DNA of 16,378 nucleotides from positions 1 through 16,378 of the forward strand of contig JAQBVH010000007.1 of the NCBI GenBank assembly GCA_027623615.1, in the 5' to 3' direction. Shown here piece after piece: positions 7,008 to 16,167 of the stretch. The notes beneath the pieces were generated by a model. It worked only from the letters and a program-made list of their open reading frames with translations, was not told the origin of the DNA and ran no database searches. Position numbers and translations under genes: made by a program. Position 1 is the first letter of the stretch. Each line of letters begins with the position of its first letter. The stretch is from Planctomycetota bacterium. Its GTDB lineage: Bacteria; Planctomycetota; UBA1135; GCA-002686595.

Positions 7008-8295
7008 CCACGGCGACTGTCAAGTTGTGGGGCACCGTGATCGGCTACGTGTCGATGGACCACGGCGAACGCTTCGCGCGCTTCGAGTACGACCCCGGGT
7101 TCGTCAAGGCCGGCATCGAGCTCGCTCCACTGCAGATGCCGGTGCGACCCCGGCACGTGGTTCAGTTCCCCGAGCTGCACCCGCGTTCGTTCCACGGGCT
7201 CCCGGGTCTGCTCGCGGCAGCCTGCCCGACCGCTATGGCAATCGCCTGATCGATGTCTGGCTCGCACGCACCGGCCGCACGCCCGAGCAGTTCAACGCCG
7301 TCGACCGGCTCTGCTACACGGGCCGCCGCGGCATGGGCGCGCTCGAGTTCGAACCGGCCACCGGCGAGGGAGACCACGACCGCGCCCTCGAGGTCGCAGA
7401 GCTCGTCGAGCTCGCGTCGATGGCGTTCGCCCGCAAGGCGGCGCTCGAGGCGCAGCTCGCGGGCGAACAGGCCGAAGGTGCGCTGCTCGACATTCTCAGC
7501 GTCGGCGCGTCGGCGGGCGGCGCGCGCGCCAAGGCGGTGATCGCGTTCGACCCGGCAACCAGGCAGGTGCGCTCGGGACAACTCGACCTGCCGCCCGGCT
7601 TCGAGCACTGGCTGATCAAGTTCAACGGCGTCGAGTTCAACGGCTACCGGGGCGTCACCGACCCGGCTGGATACGGCCTGCTCGAGTACGGCTACTCCAA
7701 GATCGCCAAACGCTGCGACGTCGTGATGACCAAGTGCGACCTGCTGCAGGAGAACGGCCGCAGTCACTTCATGACGCGTCGCTTCGATCGCGACGCGGAC
7801 GGCGCCAAGCGCTTCGTGCAGACGTTCGCCGCGGTCGGACACTTCGACTACTACGAGAGCGGCGCGTGCTCCTACGAGCAGCTGTTCCTGGCGATGAAGC
7901 GGCTCGGCATGCCGAAGGCCGAGATCGAGCAGCAGTACCGGCGCGTCGTCTTCAACCTCGTCGGCTGCAACCAGGACGACCACGTCAAGAACACGGCGTT
8001 CCTGATGGATCGCCAGGGCCAGTGGCGGCTGACGCCGGCCTACGACCTGTGCCACGCCGAAGGCAGCGACTTCACCCGCAACCAGCAGCTCAGCCTGGGC
8101 GGCAAGACCAACGGCTTCGTCCTCGAGGACCTCGCCGCGCTCGCCGACGACGCCGAGCTACCGCGCGGCCGCCACAAGGCGATCGTCGAGCAGACCGTCG
8201 AGGCCTTCACGGGCTGGGACGAGCTCGCCGACGAGCTCGGCGTGCCTGACGCTCTCGCACAGCACGTGGCGCGCACGCTGCGACTGCGCTGGTAA
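7004..8295 (+). pseudogene. hipA: HipA-family toxin kinase, frameshifted
   Basis: HipA toxins are serine/threonine kinases, best known for inactivating glutamyl-tRNA synthetase. The GTG at 7004 opens VKLWGTVIGYVSMDHGERFA and continues to SFHGLPGLLA (residue 71) at 7216; this frame then ends at 7249. The next frame carries SLPDRYGNRLIDVWLARTG and continues to 8295. Family members read GLLADSLPDRYGN here, so one base appears to be missing between 7217 and 7218; restoring it gives a 430-residue protein of normal length. Using repaired numbering, the nucleotide-binding loop GASAGGARAKA is at about 168-178, the ATP lysine in WLIKF at 206, the catalytic loop CNQDDHVKN at 322-330, and the metal-binding YDL at 347-349. 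All kinase motifs are kept, so inactivation is recent or the gap is a sequence error. The gene ends 23 bp from the convergent fusion gene. Confidence 0.88.
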
Positions 8296-8318
8296 CGACG
8301 ACCGACGCACCCTCCGTA

Positions 8319-11300
8319 CTACTTCAACTCCTTCACCCAGACGTTGCGGAAGCTCAGGGTGTGCGGCCGGCCGTGGTCCTGCAGGCCGAGGTGGCCCGTC
8401 AGGGGGCGAATCTCCATCGGCGTGCCCTTCAGGTCCACGTCGATGATCTGCGCGCCGTTGAGCTCGACGATCAAGCGTGAGCCGCGAGCGACGATGACCA
8501 TGCGGTTCCATTCCCCCGGTGCCGCCGAGCGGTTCTCCGAGGCGCCGACCGTCTGGATGATCCCGCCGTGGTCGTGGTGGGTCATCTCGCCCTCCTTGCC
8601 GAAGCAGTCGAGGATCTGGGCCTCGATGCCGCCGTGCACCGGGTTCGCCGGGTCGGCGATGCGGAAGAAGACGCCGCTGTTGCCGCCCTTGGGGTATTGG
8701 TATTCGAGGTCGAAGACGAAGTCGCCGTACTTGCGCTCGCTGATCAGGTAGGCGCCGAAGCGCTGCCAGCCGCTCTCGCCTTCGCGCGGGTCGATCACGA
8801 GGTCGCCGCGCTCTGCGAACCAGTTGCCCTCCGTCGGCAGCCAGCCCGTCAGGTCCTTGCCGTTGAAGAGCTGGTCCCAGTCGCCGCTCGCGTCCTTGAT
8901 CTCGCGGATCTGGAGGCCTCGCCAGGCAACCTCGAACGGGCCCTGCCCCTGGCCGATGCCGTGCACCTGCAGCCCGATGAAGCCGCGCGGGTGCGAGGCG
9001 TACTTGCCCTCGTCGACGAGGTCCGAGATCTCTTCGCCGTTGATCCAGACCTGGATGCGTGGGCCGACCGCGAGGACGCGGTAGTCGTTCCACTCGCCGT
9101 CCCGGAAGTGCTTGTGCGGGATCAGCTTCTCTCGCGGGGTCATCCAGCCGCCGGCGGCCTCGCCGTAGAGGTAGCCCGCCTCGGCGCCCTTCGCGCCGCT
9201 GGACTCGATCTCGACCTGCGGGCCGTTCACGCGGCCGGTGAACCCGTCGCGCGTCGTCGAGCGGATCTGGACGCCGGAGTTCAGCTGGTCGTGGACCTTG
9301 ACCTCGAAGCGCAGCTCGAAGTCGTCGTAACCCCGGTCGGTGCACAGGAACGAGTTCGGGCTGCCGTCGGCGGTCTTGCCGACGATCGCGCCGTCCTCGA
9401 CGCGGTAGGTCGCCGTGCCGTTGCGCTGGGTCCAACCCTCGAGGGTCTCCCCGTCGAAGAGGTCCACCCAGCCCACGTCCACGGCGGAAAGGCCCGCGAT
9501 CCACTCCTCCAGCAGGGCCACCCCGACCTGGTCGACCTCGTGGCTGGCCAGGTTCGGCATGCGGCCGTCGCCGAGGGTCTTGATGCGGTGCAGCAGCAGC
9601 GAGCGGGCCGGGTCGCCGGGCAGGACGATCTGCGCGCCCTCGATGCCCAGGTCCCCCTGGGTCGCATCCCCGAAGAGCAAGCCGGTCTCCGCGAGGGGTG
9701 TGTCGAAGCGCACGTCGAAGGCGGCGTTGCCCGGGCCCTTCGGGAAGTGGCACATGGCGCAGTTGACGTCGAGCCACGTGCGCACGCGCTGCTCGAGCGG
9801 AGCGTCCTCGTCGTCCAGGGCGGCGTAGCCGCTGCCCGACTCCATGGGTTGGTCGGCGAGCATCGTCAGCAGCCCCGACTCGAGCCAGCCCTCCAGCTGA
9901 CCATCGTGGTCGAGCTGGTCGCCGGTCAGCCCGAGCACGTAGCCGGCGTCCGCGACGTGGCACTGGGCGCACTCCGCGCTCGAGGGCGCGTGCCAGGTGT
10001 CGACCCCGCTGCGGTTCCACAGCTCGATCTGGCGCCCCTCGGGAATGAGCTCGGCGTCGGTCTGGCGCCCGTTCCAGAGGTAGGTGCCGGCCTCCCAGCC
10101 CTGCGCGGTGCGCTTGATCAGCCGCGTCTCCAGCCAGCGCTCCTTGCCCCCGCGCGGATGCTGGAAGGACTTGATCAGGGTCGTCCCAACCGGCACGTCG
10201 AAGGCGCCGTCGGCGCGGTAGCCCAGCGACTTGCCCTTGGGCAACTGCATGCCGCGCGACTTGGTGGCGCCGTCGGACCAGAAGGGCACGTTGACCTCGT
10301 AGGCCGCGACCCCGTCCGCGAAGCGATGCTCGGAGAGCGAGGTGAAGAGCTCGGTCTCCGACAGCTGCTTGGGCCAGCTCGCGAGCGCCGCGCCCGGGGC
10401 CTCGCCCGGCAAGACGCGATAGATGCCCCCGTCGAAGCTGCACAGGTAGACCTCGCCGGCCTCGTCCGCGCCGAAGGAGGCGATGCTCCTGCCCGTCCGC
10501 GCGAGCAGCCGCGCCTCGGCCGTGCCGCGCTCGCCGAAGTCCGTGTCGAAGCCCCAGAGGTTGCCCGTCGCGTAGTCGCCGTAGACATAGAGACCGTCCA
10601 GCTCGGGGAAGCGCTCCCCGCGGTAGACGTGCCCGCCCGTGATCGAGATCCCGTCGCTGCGCGGATACTCGACCACGGGCAGGGCGTGCTCCGCCCCGTT
10701 CAACTCGACGCCGCCCTCGAAGGGATGGTTCGCCTCGAACGTGTTCCAGCCGTAGTTCCCGCCAGCGCGCAGCTCGTTGACCTCCTCCCAGAGGTTCTGC
10801 CCGACGTCCGCGCCCCAGACCCGCCCGGTCGAGCGGTCGACCGCGAGGCGCCAGACGTTGCGCAGGCCGTAGGCCCAGATCTCGGGTCGCGCGTCCTCGC
10901 GGCCGACGAAGGGGTTGTCGGCGGGCACGCTGTAGCCCTCCTCGCCCGAGACGTCGACGCGCAGCACCGCGCCGAGCCACGTGTTCAGGTTCTGGCCGTT
11001 GGCCTGGGGGTCGTTGGCGTGACCTCCATCACCGAACGAGATGAGCAGCATCCCGTCCAGGTCGAAGGTGACCGTGCCCCCGTTGTGATTGCGGAACGGC
11101 TGAGGCTGCTCGAGCACGACCGACTCGGAGTCGGGCAGCGCGCGGTTCGGGTCGTCCGGGTCGACGTGGAAGCGCGCCACGATGCCGACCTCGTCCTTCA
11201 CGCTGGACGAGTAGTGCACGTAGAAGCGCCCGCTGGTCCTGTAGTCGGGGGCGAAGGCGAGGCCGAGCAGCCCCTCCTCGTTGCCGCGTCGGCTGATGCG

Positions 11301-11537
11301 CTCCCGGAGGTCGAGGAACACCCGGCTGGTGCGCGCCTCGGCATCGTTCGGGAAGACGCGGATGACCCCGTCCTGCTCGACCACGAAGACCCGCTCCGAA
11401 CCGTCTCCGGCATGGGTCAGCTCGACCGGACGCTCGAAGCGCAGGAACGGGAAGGCGCGCTCGAGGGCGACACCCTCCTGGGCGACGGCGGGGACGGTCA
11501 GGACGAGAGCACAGAGCAGGCGGGAGAGCTGGGTCAT
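8319..11537 (-). CDS. Secreted fusion: PQQ-type sugar dehydrogenase propeller + diheme cytochrome + two DUF1080 domains
   Basis: A 1072-residue exported protein with four parts. Residues 1-20 are a signal peptide. Residues of about 25-378 are a soluble-glucose-dehydrogenase-like propeller with HNGGTVTFD (His151 at the catalytic position), SFGDGG, YGLRNVWRL and GGHVYRG. Residues of about 385-683 resemble the SO2930/HNE_0200 diheme cytochrome family, with CAQCH at 523-527, CAMCH at 593-597 and GRMPNL (Met660). Residues 689-879 and 886-1071 are two DUF1080/3-keto-disaccharide hydrolase domains, each opening with LF-(D/N)G-x-L-x-GW and holding NSGVQIRS or NSGVFFRI. Known families predict oxidation of a sugar, electron transfer to heme, and hydrolysis of a 3-keto-glycoside; that these act in sequence is inference. 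It follows the DUF1501 gene by 39 bp and is probably last in that operon. No Shine-Dalgarno is seen; a TAGACT box ends 9 nt before the ATG. Confidence 0.93.
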   Translation of the reverse strand: MTQLSRLLCALVLTVPAVAQEGVALERAFPFLRFERPVELTHAGDGSERVFVVEQDGVIRVFPNDAEARTSRVFLDLRERISRRGNEEGLLGLAFAPDYRTSGRFYVHYSSSVKDEVGIVARFHVDPDDPNRALPDSESVVLEQPQPFRNHNGGTVTFDLDGMLLISFGDGGHANDPQANGQNLNTWLGAVLRVDVSGEEGYSVPADNPFVGREDARPEIWAYGLRNVWRLAVDRSTGRVWGADVGQNLWEEVNELRAGGNYGWNTFEANHPFEGGVELNGAEHALPVVEYPRSDGISITGGHVYRGERFPELDGLYVYGDYATGNLWGFDTDFGERGTAEARLLARTGRSIASFGADEAGEVYLCSFDGGIYRVLPGEAPGAALASWPKQLSETELFTSLSEHRFADGVAAYEVNVPFWSDGATKSRGMQLPKGKSLGYRADGAFDVPVGTTLIKSFQHPRGGKERWLETRLIKRTAQGWEAGTYLWNGRQTDAELIPEGRQIELWNRSGVDTWHAPSSAECAQCHVADAGYVLGLTGDQLDHDGQLEGWLESGLLTMLADQPMESGSGYAALDDEDAPLEQRVRTWLDVNCAMCHFPKGPGNAAFDVRFDTPLAETGLLFGDATQGDLGIEGAQIVLPGDPARSLLLHRIKTLGDGRMPNLASHEVDQVGVALLEEWIAGLSAVDVGWVDLFDGETLEGWTQRNGTATYRVEDGAIVGKTADGSPNSFLCTDRGYDDFELRFEVKVHDQLNSGVQIRSTTRDGFTGRVNGPQVEIESSGAKGAEAGYLYGEAAGGWMTPREKLIPHKHFRDGEWNDYRVLAVGPRIQVWINGEEISDLVDEGKYASHPRGFIGLQVHGIGQGQGPFEVAWRGLQIREIKDASGDWDQLFNGKDLTGWLPTEGNWFAERGDLVIDPREGESGWQRFGAYLISERKYGDFVFDLEYQYPKGGNSGVFFRIADPANPVHGGIEAQILDCFGKEGEMTHHDHGGIIQTVGASENRSAAPGEWNRMVIVARGSRLIVELNGAQIIDVDLKGTPMEIRPLTGHLGLQDHGRPHTLSFRNVWVKELK

Positions 11538-11546
11538 GGAACACCC

Positions 11547-11552
11547 AGTCTA
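11547..11552 (-). promoter_or_regulatory. Candidate -10 box (TAGACT) before the fusion gene
   Basis: TAGACT ends 9 nt before the ATG at 11537, inside the 39-bp spacer after the DUF1501 gene. It could give the fusion gene its own near-leaderless transcript in addition to read-through. No -35 at normal spacing is evident. Confidence 0.3.
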
Positions 11553-11576
11553 GGGAGGCACGGCGCCGGCGTCGGT

Positions 11577-13031
11577 TCAACCCTCGTCGAGAATCGGGCG
11601 CAGCACCCGACCCTCCACGTCAGTCAGGCGGCGTTCGATCCCGTTGTGGTAGTAGGTCAGCCGCTCGTGGTCGAGACCGAGGATGTGCAGCACGGTGGCA
11701 TAGAGGTCATGCACACCCGTCACCTGCTCGACCGCCCGGTGCCCGAAGTCGTCCGTCGCGCCGTAGCTGAACGGCGCCTTGACCCCTGCGCCGGCCAACC
11801 AGGCCGTGAACCCGGCCGGGTTGTGGTCGCGCCCGCTGGCCCCCTTCTGGAAGGTGGGCATGCGGCCGAACTCGGTGACCCACATGACGAGGGTGTCCTC
11901 GAGCAGGCCTCGGGTCTTGAGGTCCCGCAGCAGGGCGGCCGCCGGCTGGTCGAGGACCGGGCCGTGCTTCGAGTACTGCTCGTGCAGGGTCTTGTGGCCG
12001 TCCCAGTTCCCGATGCCCTCCCCCATGGCGTAGGCGCCATTGAAGAGCTGGACGAAGCGCACGCCGCGCTCGAGGAGGCGCCGGGAGAGCAGGCAGTTGC
12101 GCGCGAAGCCGGCGTGCACCTTGTCGGGGTGGTCCGTGCCGTAGGCGCGGTGAATGGAGTCGGGCTCGCCGGCGAGGTCGAGCGCCTCCGGCACGCTGAG
12201 CTGCATGCGCGCCGCGAGCTCGTAGCTCGCGATCCGCGCGCGCAGGTCGCTGTCGGCGCCGCGCTCGGCGAGGTGACGCTCGTTGGCCCGCTCGAGGAAG
12301 GCGCGCACGTCCCGGTCGCGCGCGACGTCCGGTCCCTTGAGGTGCGCGAGCGGCCGGTTGGCCGAGAAGGGCGCGCCCTGGAAGGCCGCGGGCAGAAAGC
12401 CCGGGCCCCAGTTGTTCACGCTCGACTGCGGCACGCCGCGCGGGTCGGGTAGGGCGACGAAGGCGGGCAGGTCCTGGTTCTCCGTGCCCAGGGCGTAGCT
12501 CACCCACGCGCCCGCGCTCGGGTACCCGTCGAGCACGAAGCCCGTGCCCATGAAGTTCTCGCCGGGACCGTGCGTGTTCGTCTTGCTGGTCAGCGAGTGC
12601 ACGAAGCACATCTCGTCGACCAGGGAACCGAGCTGGGGCAGCAGGTCCGAGGTCCACTTCCCGCACTCGCCACGGGGCCGGAAGGCCCAGGGGCTGCGCT
12701 GGAGGTTGCCGTTCTCGCCCTGGAAGGTGATCAGCCCCTCGGCGCCGGGCATCGGCTCTCCGCTCCTCTTCAGGAGCTCGGGCTTGTAGTCCCACGTGTC
12801 CACGTGGGACACGGCGCCCGTGCAGTAGATCTGCAACACACGCTTGGCCCGTGCGCGGTGGTGCGGCAAGCGGGCGGCGTAGGGCGTCGAGGGTGAGATC
12901 GACGGGCGCCACCTGCCATCCTGCAGCAGGTCCGCCAACGCGATCTGAGCCAAGCCCAGACCTGCGCCGCCGAAGAGGGCGCCGCCGAGGAGGGCACGCC
13001 GCGTCGGGTCAGGGAAAGAGGACGAACTCAT
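11577..13031 (-). CDS. DUF1501 (sulfatase-like) protein with Tat-type signal
   Basis: A 484-residue exported protein of the DUF1501 family, which has an alkaline-phosphatase/sulfatase-like fold and is abundant in planctomycetes; its reaction is not settled. [15 protein letters not shown] at 10-24 is a plausible twin-arginine signal, implying folding in the cytoplasm before export. The family's opening motif follows as [19 protein letters not shown], and later come [42 protein letters not shown] and GRDHNP. These Asp/His clusters are candidate metal ligands. The start overlaps the end of the DUF1549/DUF1553 gene by 23 bp and has no Shine-Dalgarno, so translational coupling is likely. The two families almost always occur as such a pair and are thought to work together outside the cytoplasm. 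Confidence 0.93.
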   Translation of the reverse strand: MSSSSFPDPTRRALLGGALFGGAGLGLAQIALADLLQDGRWRPSISPSTPYAARLPHHRARAKRVLQIYCTGAVSHVDTWDYKPELLKRSGEPMPGAEGLITFQGENGNLQRSPWAFRPRGECGKWTSDLLPQLGSLVDEMCFVHSLTSKTNTHGPGENFMGTGFVLDGYPSAGAWVSYALGTENQDLPAFVALPDPRGVPQSSVNNWGPGFLPAAFQGAPFSANRPLAHLKGPDVARDRDVRAFLERANERHLAERGADSDLRARIASYELAARMQLSVPEALDLAGEPDSIHRAYGTDHPDKVHAGFARNCLLSRRLLERGVRFVQLFNGAYAMGEGIGNWDGHKTLHEQYSKHGPVLDQPAAALLRDLKTRGLLEDTLVMWVTEFGRMPTFQKGASGRDHNPAGFTAWLAGAGVKAPFSYGATDDFGHRAVEQVTGVHDLYATVLHILGLDHERLTYYHNGIERRLTDVEGRVLRPILDEG

Positions 13032-15927
13032 TGCTGTTGAACAGAGCGCGGGCGAGGGAGGCCAGGCCGTGGGCAGCGACGAGATCGCGCGCGTCGCTCG
13101 CCTCCGCGCACGCGGGCGACCGGCCCAGGATGCGCAGGTAAGTGCCCGCGACCTGCGCGACCGGGTCCTCCCCGACCTCGTCGATCACACGCTGGGCCAG
13201 GGCCTGCGACTGGGCGAGCACGAAGGGCGAGTTGAACAGGGACAGGGCCTGCAAGGGCGTGGTCGAGGTCCCGCGCACCGGGCACGGCGTGCCGCCGTCG
13301 GGGACGTCGAAGATGCCGAAGGTGCCCTCGGGCTCCATGCGCACCTTGGTCATGTACACCATGCGCCGCAGGCTGTCCCCCGTGAAGCTCGTGCGCGGCA
13401 CGTACACGCGCACGTAGTTCGTGTTCGGCTCGAACGCCGACCAACCGGGTCCGCTCGGGGTGCGGTCTAGGGTGCCCGCGCAGGCGAGGACGCTGTCGCG
13501 CAGGGCCTCGGCCTCTAGGCGGCGCGGCGGGAAGCGCCACAGCAGGCGCGAGTCCGCGTCGACCGCGGCCGCCGCCGTCCGGTTGCGGCTCGACTGGCGC
13601 CAGGTGCGCGAGCCGAGGATCAGGCGTTGCACGTGCTTGAGGCTCCATCCACTCTCGATCAACTCGACCGCGAGCCAGTCGAGCAGCTCCGGGTGGCTGG
13701 GCGCGCTGCCCATGTGACCGAAGTCGCTCGGCGTCGCGACGAGGCCCGTGCCGAAGTGCTGGGCCCAGAGCCGGTTGACGATCACGCGCGCGGTCAGGGG
13801 GTGGGTCGCGAGCCACTGCCCGAGGGCGAGGCGACGCTCTTGCTCGGGTGCAGCGGGGTCGAGGTCGACCTGTCCGAGGGCCACTGGGACGCCGGGCGCG
13901 ACCACCTCGCGCGGCTGCAGCGGGTCGCCGCGGTCCAGGCGATGGGTCGCGGGCACGGCGACGAAGCGGCCGCCGTAGACGCTCGGCGGACCAGGGATCG
14001 CCGCGAGCTCGGCCTCGAGCGCCGTGAGGCGCTGGACCTGCGCGTGCACGGCCGCCGGGTCCGGCACGTTCGCGAAGCGGTACGCAGCTACGTCGCCGCG
14101 CTCGAGGAAGGGCGGCAGTCGATCCTCGCCGGTGGCCACGACGACCCAGGGTCCGTCCCAGTGGCGCACCTCGATCACGTAGTCGCGCGCGAGGCGATCG
14201 CGGTACGCCTGCTCGCGGTCGCGTCCCCAGCGCACGCGCTCGATCGTGACCGGCGCCTCCCAAGCCAGCTCGACCCAGCCCGCGCCCCTCGTGTTCGAGA
14301 TCCAGCTGCGGCCGTTGCCGTACTGGCCGTCGTTGATGTGCTCCGGGCGATGCTTGGGGTCGCCCGTGTAGTCCCCCGAGGTCCGGAAGCTGGCGCGTCG
14401 GGCGACGTTGTCCTCGCCCGAGAACACCTCGAGCTCGTCGATGCAGGGCTCACCGGGAGCGACCGTCGCCTCGATGCGCAGGCGCAGGGCGTCGGCGACG
14501 AAGGGCTCGAAGCGCTCCTGATTGACCGTGCCGAGCACCCCGTCACGCAGCTGCGGCAAGGACGCGTCGCTCGCACCCACGGGTTCGAACACGACCACGT
14601 CCGCAGTGACCGGCCCTGCGCCTGAGCCCGAGGTGAGCACGAGGCGCGCCTCGGCTCCGAGCTCCACGCGCCCGACCAGCTGCAGCCCGCTCCAACGGGG
14701 TTGGCCGTGCGCGCTCGAGTCGACCCCGCCGGCGAAGGTGCGCTGGTCGACGGTCGCAAGATGGCGGCGCTGGCCACCGGACTCGAGCCGCACGCGCGCG
14801 TCCGGCGCGTGGGTCCCCCAGCCAGCCCCCCAGGAGATCCACAGGCGGTACTCGCCCTCCAGGCCGGGCGCGACCTCGAGCACATCGGTGCGCGCGGGGG
14901 CGTCCCACCAGGTGTAGCTCGCGCCGGCGAGGTTCGGGAGCCGCGTCAGATCACCTGGGTCCTGGGCCTGGCCGCGCTCGCGACCGCCCGCGAGCATGCC
15001 CTTGCCCGTGGGCTCGACGAGGGCGCGCATGCGCGGGTCTTCGTCATCGATGACCACCGCACCCAGGGTCGCGGGACCGACGTCACCGGCCAGGTCGCCT
15101 AGCTGCTGCTGCACTCGAGCACGCTCCTCCTCGAGCAGCCCCCGCCGCGCCTCGTGCGCGAGCCCCACCTCGTCGCGCCAGGGCCGCGATCCGTGCTGCA
15201 CGCCGGCGAAGACCGCCTGCATGCGAAAGAAGTCGGTCTGCGCGATCGGATCGAACTTGTGGTCGTGGCACTGGGCGCACGCGACGGTCAGGCCGAGGAA
15301 GGCCGTGCTCGTCGCGTTGACCATGTCGCTCAGCTCGGCCTGGCGCTGGTTGCTCGTCAGCACGACGTCGGGGCTCTTGACCGTGTCGTAGGGCCCGGCG
15401 ACCAGGAACCCGGTCGCGGCGTCCTCACCGATCGCGTCCCCCGCCACCTGGGCCAGGACGAACTCGTCGAAGGGTCGGTCGCTCTGGAACGACTCGATCA
15501 CCCAGTCGCGGTACGGCCACGCGTCGGGGCGCGGCGTGTTCGTCTCGAAGCCGTCCGTCTCGGCGAAGCGCACGAGGTCGAGCCAGTGCTGCGCCCAGCG
15601 CTCGCCGTAGTGGGGCGAGGCGAGGGTGCGCTCGACCCAGGCGTCCCAATCCGTCGAGTCGAAGGCGGCGCGCGCTGCCTCGTCAGGTGGCAGCCCCGTC
15701 ATCACCAGGCAGAGGCGACGCAGGAGCTCGTGGTCCGTCGCGACCGGCGAGGGCGCGAGACCAGCGGCCTCCAGCTCGGCGAGCACGAACCGGTCGATCG
15801 GATGCGCGTCGCTGTCGCTCCCGACCTCGGGCAGCGGCGGTCGCACGAGCGGCCCGAGGGACCAGAGCCCGTCCTCGGCCGGCATCGGCGCGAGAGCCAG
15901 CAGCGAGAGGGACAGGGCGAGCAGCAT
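13009..15927 (-). CDS. DUF1549/DUF1553 planctomycete cytochrome-type protein with inserted sugar-binding-like domains
   Basis: A 972-residue exported protein, first gene of the probable operon. Residues 1-17 form a signal peptide. DUF1549 spans about 43-245 ([36 protein letters not shown]) and carries one CXXCH at 217-221 followed by DHKFDPI, the family hallmark. A short coiled region lies at 258-280. Residues of about 330-450 look like a beta-sandwich carbohydrate-binding insert ([21 protein letters not shown]), and about 480-600 resemble a discoidin/F5-8C fold. DUF1553 occupies about 685-972 ([30 protein letters not shown]) and ends NSNEFVLFP, the usual terminus. The N-terminal planctomycete cytochrome c (PSD1) domain found in many relatives is absent: DUF1549 starts about 25 residues after the signal. 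The role is unknown; covalent heme plus sugar-binding-like inserts suggest extracytoplasmic polysaccharide chemistry. Confidence 0.93.
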   Translation of the reverse strand: MLLALSLSLLALAPMPAEDGLWSLGPLVRPPLPEVGSDSDAHPIDRFVLAELEAAGLAPSPVATDHELLRRLCLVMTGLPPDEAARAAFDSTDWDAWVERTLASPHYGERWAQHWLDLVRFAETDGFETNTPRPDAWPYRDWVIESFQSDRPFDEFVLAQVAGDAIGEDAATGFLVAGPYDTVKSPDVVLTSNQRQAELSDMVNATSTAFLGLTVACAQCHDHKFDPIAQTDFFRMQAVFAGVQHGSRPWRDEVGLAHEARRGLLEEERARVQQQLGDLAGDVGPATLGAVVIDDEDPRMRALVEPTGKGMLAGGRERGQAQDPGDLTRLPNLAGASYTWWDAPARTDVLEVAPGLEGEYRLWISWGAGWGTHAPDARVRLESGGQRRHLATVDQRTFAGGVDSSAHGQPRWSGLQLVGRVELGAEARLVLTSGSGAGPVTADVVVFEPVGASDASLPQLRDGVLGTVNQERFEPFVADALRLRIEATVAPGEPCIDELEVFSGEDNVARRASFRTSGDYTGDPKHRPEHINDGQYGNGRSWISNTRGAGWVELAWEAPVTIERVRWGRDREQAYRDRLARDYVIEVRHWDGPWVVVATGEDRLPPFLERGDVAAYRFANVPDPAAVHAQVQRLTALEAELAAIPGPPSVYGGRFVAVPATHRLDRGDPLQPREVVAPGVPVALGQVDLDPAAPEQERRLALGQWLATHPLTARVIVNRLWAQHFGTGLVATPSDFGHMGSAPSHPELLDWLAVELIESGWSLKHVQRLILGSRTWRQSSRNRTAAAAVDADSRLLWRFPPRRLEAEALRDSVLACAGTLDRTPSGPGWSAFEPNTNYVRVYVPRTSFTGDSLRRMVYMTKVRMEPEGTFGIFDVPDGGTPCPVRGTSTTPLQALSLFNSPFVLAQSQALAQRVIDEVGEDPVAQVAGTYLRILGRSPACAEASDARDLVAAHGLASLARALFNSNEFVLFP

Positions 15928-15933
15928 GTCCCC

Positions 15934-15939
15934 ATCCTA
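15934..15939 (-). promoter_or_regulatory. Candidate leaderless -10 box (TAGGAT) of the three-gene operon
   Basis: TAGGAT ends 6 nt before the ATG at 15927, with no Shine-Dalgarno between. Upstream, a short inverted repeat (TGGAA/TTCCA, 15964-15978) lies near the expected -35 region and could be an operator; no -35 hexamer is clear. Confidence 0.4.
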
Positions 15940-16063
15940 GGGAGCACCACTTCTTCGGCGGGGTGGAAAGCCCTTCCAAGTACTGCCCATTCTTGATCCC
16001 GCGCCTCGGGACTCGGGCAAGACCCCATCAAGCGTGCCTGGATTCAGGACGACAGCTCGCACA

Positions 16064-16104
16064 CCCCCCGTGTCCGCTCCGGCTCTGTCCCCCCCGGTGT
16101 CCGC
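16064..16104. repeat. Pair of near-identical C-tract/GTGTCCGC repeats
   Basis: CCCCCCGTGTCCGC at 16064-16077 recurs as CCCCCCGGTGTCCGC at 16090-16104, in the 240-bp divergent spacer between the three-gene operon and the adaptor gene. The second copy ends about 50 bp before the adaptor's candidate -10. It may be a regulator site or a local duplication. The rest of the spacer (15940-16060) shows only the small inverted repeat already noted. Confidence 0.35.
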
Positions 16105-16154
16105 CCCCATGAGCAGCAGCCCAGAGGGACACCCGTGCGACACGCCCGAACCGC

Positions 16155-16160
16155 TAGGTC
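16155..16160 (+). promoter_or_regulatory. Weak candidate -10 box (TAGGTC) before the adaptor gene
   Basis: TAGGTC ends 7 nt before the ATG at 16168. It lacks the final T of TANNNT but keeps the CTAG context and the spacing seen at other starts in the window. Confidence 0.25.
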
Positions 16161-16167
16161 TGATCCC

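Noticed and set aside
7204..7249. Programmed ribosomal frameshifting in hipA
   Set aside because: A -1 shift would restore the frame, but there is no X XXY YYZ heptamer or evident stimulatory hairpin, and the missing base removes a codon conserved in the family.
8158..10980. A 940-codon open frame on the minus strand
   Set aside because: It is an out-of-frame shadow of the fusion gene, dominated by Arg, Ala and Gly.
8568..12452. A 1294-codon open frame on the plus strand
   Set aside because: It lies antisense to the fusion and DUF1501 genes; its product is a low-complexity mix of Val, Ala, Arg, Leu and Asp without domain features, as expected when GC-rich genes are read on the opposite strand.
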